Part shown: one piece after another, positions 58,010 through 64,000 of the stretch
Layout: the number at the start of each line of letters is the position of its first letter
Numbering within the stretch: the stretch's first letter is position 1
Assembly: GCA_024663395.1 (NCBI GenBank)
Contig: JANFAH010000031.1
Span: forward strand, 372,001-436,000
DNA from: Pisolithus tinctorius
Lineage: Eukaryota > Basidiomycota > Agaricomycetes > Boletales > Pisolithaceae
Length of the DNA: 64,000 nucleotides
Direction of reading: 5' to 3'
Notes under the pieces: generated by a model
Told to the model about the DNA's origin: nothing
Seen by the model: the letters and a program-made list of their open reading frames with translations, nothing else
Databases searched by the model: none
Made by a program: the position numbers and the translations under genes

Positions 58010-59626
58010 GTGACCGGACGCACACCTGACAGCTCACCATCGTGGTCACCGCTTGGAACATCACACAACAGCGACTACTCGTTCCCATCAGAATCACAAA
58101 CGTCAGACAACGCGCCATCGCCCCTACGGGATTACCTGTCCGTAGACGACATACCAGACACCGGAACGGACGGCGAGTACACTAGCCGATACGACCTACG
58201 GGTAGCGTTCCCAACACTAGCGCTACCGACCCCACCAGCCTCATCAGCAGAACCCCGACGCACCAGAGAACGAACACATTCGGCCCCAGTAGCACTACCC
58301 CCGTACCCGCTCACAGACCCAGAGCAGTCAGCACCGCAGAATACCACACTCCCAGCCGTACCTCCAGCCCCACCGCACCCAACAGTACACCCAGCACCCC
58401 CAACCACAACAGCCCCAGCCTTAGCGCAACGACCAAGAAGAATGGCGGAAGCAGTTCCCCTTTTCTATGGAGATCGGGCGGAAACGGAGAACGCCAGCGA
58501 CTTCATCAAAGCGTTCAATCGCAGCATGCTGTTCCTAAACCCACTATCCACCGATGCGCAGAAGATCCAAGCGCTGGCAAACTACCTAGGGACAGGGTCA
58601 CCAGCAGAACGCTGGTACGATGACCTCACAGCGACCCAACGCGCTAGTTGGGACGACGTAGTCAAAGCGTTCAACGACAGGTGGCCCACAACAAAGAGCG
58701 CAACGCTGACATCGGAAGAATACCAGACCGAACTACTCGAACACAAGATGGCAGAGGAAGACGTAGGAGCAATCAAGACAGTAGGACGTCAGAAGGTGTG
58801 GGCACATGTAAAGTGGGCGGAAGAAGCGATGGAACTTGCAAGACTAGCAAAAATCGAGAAGGGACCTACGCTAATATGGCAAGTCAAGAAGCAGCTCCCC
58901 AAGGCGGTTAAAAAGCTACTAGACGAAGAATACACGACGTGGAAAGAGTTTACGGATGATGTGAAAGACCTGAGTACGTCGAAACTGAAGCAGGAGCGCG
59001 AGGAAATAGAGGAGAGGAAGAGGAAAGAGGAGGAACGAGACTCAAGACTAATGCAGAAACTGGAGGCAACCAAAAGGGCAACAGCGGCGGACATTACAGC
59101 GCAACTCCAACGACTCACCATCGGGCAAGTAGCAGTATCCCGTACCAGCCCTCGAGCCTCACCGTCGACGGCACATCCAAACACACGATTCGCACTCCAA
59201 CAGACGCCGAGACGCAACACGCCATACAACCCGCCCACCGAGGAAGTGAAGGAGATCGTGCGGAAAGGGTTAGAACAAGTCCCACACCACCCCAACGACG
59301 AGGAAGGACAAAGGAAATACACGGCACAGCTCACAGCGTGGATCACGAAGCACGGAGACTCAGCGCGAGTCACCGAGTACACACCGTACCCTCTCAAACC
59401 CGGGACAGCGATGGTATGCTCAGGAGAATGTTTCAGATGTGGAACGCATGGGCACGGAAGCAGGGATTGCCCAACCGCTGAAGGCGACGCATCCAGGCTG
59501 AGCCACAACGAAACAGCGTGGAGAGCGCTCTGCAACAGGACCCTCGGACCGTTCAATAGGAACATCGCATACAGTATCAGACTCGTAGCGATAGATGACC
59601 AGGGAAACAAGACAGGGTCGCTGTGA
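58010..59626 (+). CDS. gag: Gag of element 2
   Basis: Open frame of 538 residues starting at 58010 with a GTG codon; the real start is uncertain, and the first in-frame ATG (MAEAVPLF, 58442) is a good alternative. The N-terminus is Pro/Ala/Thr-rich. The capsid-like domain contains LFYGDRAETENASDFIKAFN, LANYLGTGSPAERWYDDL, ASWDDVVKAFNDRWP and a charged coiled coil (KQEREEIEERKRKEEERDSR). A zinc knuckle, CFRCGTHGHGSRDC, lies near the C-terminus. It ends GNKTGSL-stop at 59626, just after the frameshift signal. Confidence 0.9.
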   Translation: MTGRTPDSSPSWSPLGTSHNSDYSFPSESQTSDNAPSPLRDYLSVDDIPDTGTDGEYTSRYDLRVAFPTLALPTPPASSAEPRRTRERTHSAPVALPPYPLTDPEQSAPQNTTLPAVPPAPPHPTVHPAPPTTTAPALAQRPRRMAEAVPLFYGDRAETENASDFIKAFNRSMLFLNPLSTDAQKIQALANYLGTGSPAERWYDDLTATQRASWDDVVKAFNDRWPTTKSATLTSEEYQTELLEHKMAEEDVGAIKTVGRQKVWAHVKWAEEAMELARLAKIEKGPTLIWQVKKQLPKAVKKLLDEEYTTWKEFTDDVKDLSTSKLKQEREEIEERKRKEEERDSRLMQKLEATKRATAADITAQLQRLTIGQVAVSRTSPRASPSTAHPNTRFALQQTPRRNTPYNPPTEEVKEIVRKGLEQVPHHPNDEEGQRKYTAQLTAWITKHGDSARVTEYTPYPLKPGTAMVCSGECFRCGTHGHGSRDCPTAEGDASRLSHNETAWRALCNRTLGPFNRNIAYSIRLVAIDDQGNKTGSL

Positions 59627-62600
59627 CGGACAGCACACCGACCCAGGCTCTCAACGTACCTACTACGATAACAACCGCCCTGCATGTACACCGAAGTAAA
59701 TCATCAGTCTCCGACATATACTCAGCAACGAAACACAACATGCAAGGCAACGTAGAGGACAACACGAGCAAACCTGTCCCATTTACACACGCGATCACAC
59801 TCAAGAACACGGACAACACTGGAGCAACGGTACAAGCACTGTTCGACGACGGTGCTATGACAGGGGCTATGGCCCTGAGCACGTTCAACACGATCAAGCA
59901 CAAATTAAAAGGATGGCAACCGTCATCACAGGCATTACGCATGGCAAACGGAGCAGTCGTACCGTCGGAAGCCACGTGGACGGGCACGATAAACATAGAA
60001 GGCGTAGAAGCGACCGGAACCTTCGAGGTGTTCGACAGCGCAGGGGGGTGGGCGTTCCTATTCGGGAAACCACTACTGCAAGCGTTCAAAGCAACACATG
60101 ACTACGCGACCGACAACGTAACCATCACAGATGGAAACACGAAGGTGGTACTACACAACCACTCCGCAAATACGACAAGAACAAAGGAAGAAGTGGAATG
60201 CAATGTCACAACGCAAAAGGAAGCAGAGACCTCGCAGGGTGAAGCAAAGGTAAAAAACAAAACTAATACGTTCACCAGGAAGACAGAACCGTTTGCACCC
60301 GAACGGGTGAAACTGATTATCGAAGGAGTCAAGATCGGCGACGATCTAACAACAGACGAACGAAAGGAAGTAATCAATCTAATAACAGAATTCGCTGACG
60401 TGTTTGCATGTTCACTCAGTGAAGTACTACCAATCCCAGGAGCAAGAGTCGACTTGAACGTGCCAGACGACACAACGTTCAACACCACAGTGCACCAACG
60501 TCCAATGAACCCACCGCAAAGACAATTCATGAACAAATGGGTAGACCAAATGCTAGAAGCAGGACTGATAGAACGCGCAGACATCCCACGAATCAAACAC
60601 GTAGCACCCACGGTACTCACACAAAAAGCGCACGACAACGCAGAAAGTATGACAATAGAGGACATACAACGAGAACTAAACAAGCAATGCGCAGAAGCAA
60701 ACGTACTGCCTCCGTTCAAAGAACAAAACGACACACATGCCCCAGAAAAAACAACAGCAAAAGAAACAAACAACGCGCCGAAATGGAGGGTAACGCAAAA
60801 CTTCGCAGAATTGAATAAAGCATCACAGATACCGCCGATGTTTCAGGGGGACATACGAGCCAAACAGCAGCGACTGAGCGGCAGAAGGTATGTGTCAGTA
60901 TTCGACTTCGCATCCGGATTCTACGCCATCGAAATTCCAGAAAAATGGAGACCGTTTTTCACGTTCTTCGTTGACGGGAGAGGATACTTCTGGTACACGA
61001 GAATGGCAATGGGGTGGACAGGAGCACCGACGGTGTTCTCAGCAACAGCAACGCAATGCCTACACAAAGAACTCGCAGAAGATATATTGGAACTATTCGT
61101 AGATGATGGGGGGTGCAGCGACGACACGTTCGGAGGTATGATAGGCAAACTAAGACGAATCCTACAGCGCTGCAGAGAACACAAATTGTCACTGTCCCCG
61201 ACGAAGTGCAGACTATTCATGACGGAGACTACGTTCGCAGGAGCCGCAGTAGGCCCTCAAGGAGTACAACCGGATACGGCAAAGCTAGCGGCAATAGTCA
61301 AATGGAAACAACCAGATACGGCACTCAACCTAATGTCGTTCTTGGGACTCACAGGACATTTTCGCGACCTCATCAAAGGATACGCCAAGATAGAAGGACC
61401 GCTACGAGACTTAGTAAAACAAGTCGACCTCCCTAAGCCCATAACTAAAACCACATACCGCAAAGCGATGACTGACTTCAAACTGGCAGGTAGATGGGAA
61501 CAGAAACATACAAAAGCGTTCTTGGACCTGAAGGTCGCCTTAACGAGCCAACCAACACTACACGCACCACGATACGACGGAACACCATTCGTCGTAACCA
61601 CGGACGGATGTCAAGAAGGATTTGGAGCGGTACTAACACAACGAAGCAAGGTCCAGACACCGAACGGTAAGACAGTGGAACGAACAGTGCCGATTGCATT
61701 CGCGTCCAAACGGACATCACCAGCTGAGCGCAATTACAAACCGTTTCTACTGGAATTCGCAGCACTGAAATACGGCCTAGACCGCTTTACAGACATAATA
61801 TGGGGATACCCAGTCGAAATCGAAACAGACTGCAAAGCGTTAAAGGACGTCCTCTCCAACAACACAATAGCAGCAGCCCATGCAAGATGGAGGGACGGCA
61901 TAACCGCGCACAACATCGTAGCAGTAAGGCATGTACCAGGCCGCCTCAACGTGGTCGCAGACGGACTAAGCCGACAGTGGGACGGCACGTCACGCACAAA
62001 CGGAGACGGCAGTGATTGGACGGTCAGCCCGGACCCAGAAGCAGCATCGGGCCTAATAAACGATGTGTTCAAAATCACTAAACTACCACAGGAAAACCAG
62101 CAACTACGCGAACGCTTCAGGGAAGAACCACTGTTCATGGAGGTAATAGACGCGATACTCAACATCGACACGAATACCCCCATAAGAGACCGCAACAGGG
62201 CAAGACATAGATCGACACAATACCTAGTCGAACAAGGTAAACTATGGAGAATACACGGAGGAACCAGCGTACGACCGAGACACAAAGTAGAATGCATCAC
62301 AAAACAAGAAGCATTCACCAAGGCGAAACACCTACACGAAACGGGAGGACACTGGGGACGAGACGCACTGAAAATGGCAATCACAGACAAGTACTACTCG
62401 CCCAAACTCGACACGTCAATAATGAACGCAATACAAGACTGCGCGAAATGCAAGAACTTCGGCCCAACAAAACTAAACGCTCTACTCGAACCAATAACGA
62501 GACGGCACCCGTTTGAACTACTCGTAGGAGACTACCTATCAATGCCAACAGGGAAAGGAGGGTACCACACGCTGGGATTATTCTTAGACACGTTCTCGCA

Positions 62601-63759
62601 GCACGTATGGGTAATGAAGTACAAAACAGCCGGGACAGCGAAAACCACAGTGGACGGCCTAACAACCATATTTAACAACTTCACAGCAGCAGAGACGTTC
62701 ATGACAGACGGCGCACGACACTTCAACAACGAAGAGGTCAAAACTTACTGCGCTAAGTGGTCCTGCACACATCATGTCATAGCAGCATACTCACCATGGG
62801 TTAATGGGTTAGTAGAGGGCACGAACAAACTACTGCTACATATCCTCAAACGCCTGTGCGCACCAAACGTAGGAGAAGACGACGAAATGGAAACGGACCG
62901 GGAAAAACTACCTAGAACGTGGCCAGACCATCTCGACGACGCGGTCCGCGCGCTGAACAACCGAGTGCTGCCAACACTCAAGTTCTCCCCCAAAGAACTG
63001 TTACTCGGGTTGGTGATCGATACCAAGCGCACAGCACTGACGCACAGCACCACAGAACCATCACCAGTGGATGCAGCAATCCACATGGCGTACGCAGCAC
63101 AACAACGACTGGATGGATACGAGGAAGCAGTCAAACACGCAATGAGAAGAAAACAAACGTTCGATCGCCGAGTACTAAGAAGACAAGGCGTAGAAGTCGT
63201 ATTTGCAAAGGGACAACTCGTACAAGTATACCGAAGCGACTTAGACTACACGTTCAAAACAGAACGGAAACTATTACCTAAGTGGTCACGCCCTTACAGA
63301 GTCTCGGAGAGACTAAAGAACTCCTACAGGTTAGAGAACCTGGCCGGCGAACCCATAGCAGGAGAGTTCAGCGCGAGAAGGTTACGCGCATTCGCAGCAA
63401 GGGAAGGAACACAGCTACACTCAGAGCAACAAGAGTTCATGAAACAGATAAAGGAAATGGAAAATGGAAATGAAGGAAGCGAAGAACAGGCGAGAAAGGG
63501 GATCGAGGAAGGAGACAGCGGGAGAGACAGACCACAGAGCACGAAGGTGCAAGACGGGACGACGGAGACGCAGCCTGGCAGAGAGGAGACGCGGGCTGAT
63601 GTTGAGGGGGACAAAGGGCCGGACATCGAGGGTGAACCGCAGCTCAACGCAGAGGAGGAGGCGGTAGTAGACGACGAGGACGTCGTCATCTTTGAAGGGG
63701 GCACATGGAGTAGGGGAACCAGGGGGACAGGAGATGAGGACACAGCCACATTGGCTTAG
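59598..63759 (+). CDS. pol: Pol of element 2: protease, reverse transcriptase, RNase H, integrase
   Basis: Read in the -1 frame from gag. The protease is near VQALFDDGAMTGAM (DDGA in place of the usual D-S/T-G-A). The RT has VSVFDFASGFYAIEI (first Asp), RMAMGWTGAPTVFS and LELFVDDGGCSDD (catalytic FVDD). RNase H shows VTTDGCQEGFGAVL, IETDCKALKDVL and HARWRDG..RLNVVADGLSR. The integrase has the zinc motif HETGGHWG...DCAKCKNFG, catalytic Asp in LLVGDYL and FMTDGARHF, and Glu in VNGLVEGTNKLL. A GPY/F-like segment, KWSRPYRVSERLKNSYRLEN, follows; there is no chromodomain. The acidic C-terminus ends at 63759, inside the 3' LTR. No internal stop. Confidence 0.93.
59602..59644 (+). other. Programmed -1 ribosomal frameshift signal (gag-pol)
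   Basis: GGGAAAC at 59602-59608 is in the correct gag phase (G GGA AAC) for simultaneous -1 slippage. A 6-nt spacer follows (59609-59614). Then comes a stem: GGGTCG (59615-59620) pairs with CGACCC (59639-59644), and inside it CTGT pairs with ACAG around a 5-nt loop. The -1 frame is the pol frame, open from just after a TGA at 59595-59597, and the gag stop is at 59624-59626. Every element of a -1 site is in place. Confidence 0.8.
63694..63702 (+). other. Polypurine tract of element 2
   Basis: GAAGGGGGC lies 3 nt before the 3' LTR, the position expected for the plus-strand primer. It is within the pol reading frame. Confidence 0.6.
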
Positions 63760-63852
63760 TCAGACGGAGGCAGACGTGGACATGAACATAGCGGTAGAAC
63801 ACACGATACGACGACAGACAGCATGATACAGCACTAAGAGACCACCACTCCA
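63706..63852 (+). repeat. 3' LTR of element 2 (147 bp)
   Basis: Same sequence as the 5' LTR apart from T at 63824. It contains the last codons and the stop of pol. It is followed by the target duplication CCAC (63853-63856). Confidence 0.95.
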
Positions 63853-63856
63853 CCAC

Positions 63857-64000
63857 GACCAAAAGGGAATCATAGCCGTTTGAGACGGGTAAGTCAGTAA
63901 CCAGATCGCAAGAGATCTGTTGGAAAGGGCGGGTCGAGGTGGAGGGGATAGGCGTGAGGGGTGGTGTCGTTGGGTGGGTATTTACCTTGTTTTGCTGGCA
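63857..64000 (-). pseudogene. Integrase N-terminal side of gypsy element 1, continuing past the window
   Basis: The minus strand reads RPFQQISCDLVTDLPVSNGY and DSLLVV, the integrase core segment with its first catalytic Asp. With one copy of the CCAC duplication removed, it joins in frame to VDHGLTKGV at 57615. The element's RT region and 5' LTR should lie to the right of this window. Confidence 0.85.

Larger units (their letters stand above)
57620..63852 (+). mobile_element. Complete Ty3/gypsy-type LTR retrotransposon (element 2), nested
   Basis: 6233 bp: 5' LTR 57620-57766, gag 58010-59626, pol reached by -1 frameshift and ending at 63759, and 3' LTR 63706-63852. A 4-bp target duplication, CCAC, lies at 57616-57619 and 63853-63856. 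Domain order in Pol is protease, RT, RNase H, integrase. Both LTRs, both ORFs and the target duplication are intact, so the element is recent and possibly active. Confidence 0.95.

Noticed and set aside
58789..59691. 300-residue minus-strand open frame opposite gag
   Set aside because: Antisense shadow of gag. Long open antisense frames are expected in this GC- and codon-biased element.
60102..60773. 223-residue minus-strand open frame opposite pol
   Set aside because: Antisense shadow of pol. Ser/Val/Phe-rich with no motif.
1..64000. CRISPR array, tRNA or rRNA genes, prokaryotic operon features
   Set aside because: No regularly spaced identical repeats and no cloverleaf or rRNA sequence recognised. 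Spliced genes show a eukaryotic nuclear genome.

Overview
The window looks like nuclear DNA of a basidiomycete, most likely an Agaricomycete. Genes are cut by many introns of about 45-60 nt. Single-copy eukaryotic genes lie on both strands: complex I 49 kDa subunit, UTP14 and folylpolyglutamate synthase. There is a tandem group of microsomal P450s, an F-box gene, a small C2H2-like gene, a fungal-type seven-helix membrane protein, and Ty3/gypsy LTR retrotransposons, one of them with a chromodomain.

Layout. 1-774: 3' part of a conserved spliced gene. 775-8841: gene-poor, with a 170-bp tandem array carrying a 95-bp MITE-like insertion, some decayed repeats and two weak short-gene candidates. 8842-10788 (-): folylpolyglutamate synthase, complete in nine exons. 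10789-13547: intergenic, with a 569-bp tandem duplication. 13548-16706 (-): UTP14, ending in a GC-AG intron and a 39-nt exon. 17090-19112 (-): mitochondrial NADH:ubiquinone oxidoreductase 49 kDa subunit.

19950-27040 and, inverted, 33590-36650: a local gene family I do not recognise. Copies A and B are tandem, C is inverted, and D is a more diverged neighbour. The predicted proteins are hydrophilic and end in a Cys-Cys motif. Between B and C lie an MRH/ATG27-like membrane protein, a secreted fasciclin-domain protein, a small zinc-finger-like protein and an F-box protein.

37190-53786: a P450 cluster with one relic and four paralogues. CYP-1 and CYP-2 are on +, and CYP-3 (-) and CYP-4 (+) are divergent. 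A seven-helix membrane protein gene and a broken second copy of it lie among them. CYP-1 carries a nonsense codon in the conserved helix C region, so it may be inactive.

54227-64000: transposon territory. A minus-strand chromodomain gypsy element (LTR at 55085-55537) has a complete 6.2-kb plus-strand Ty3-type element inserted in its integrase gene. The inserted element has 147-bp LTRs differing at one base, a 4-bp target duplication, and a gag-pol junction with a classical -1 frameshift signal.

All gene models were read by eye from splice signals and reading-frame continuity. Family names come from recalled motifs, not from searches.
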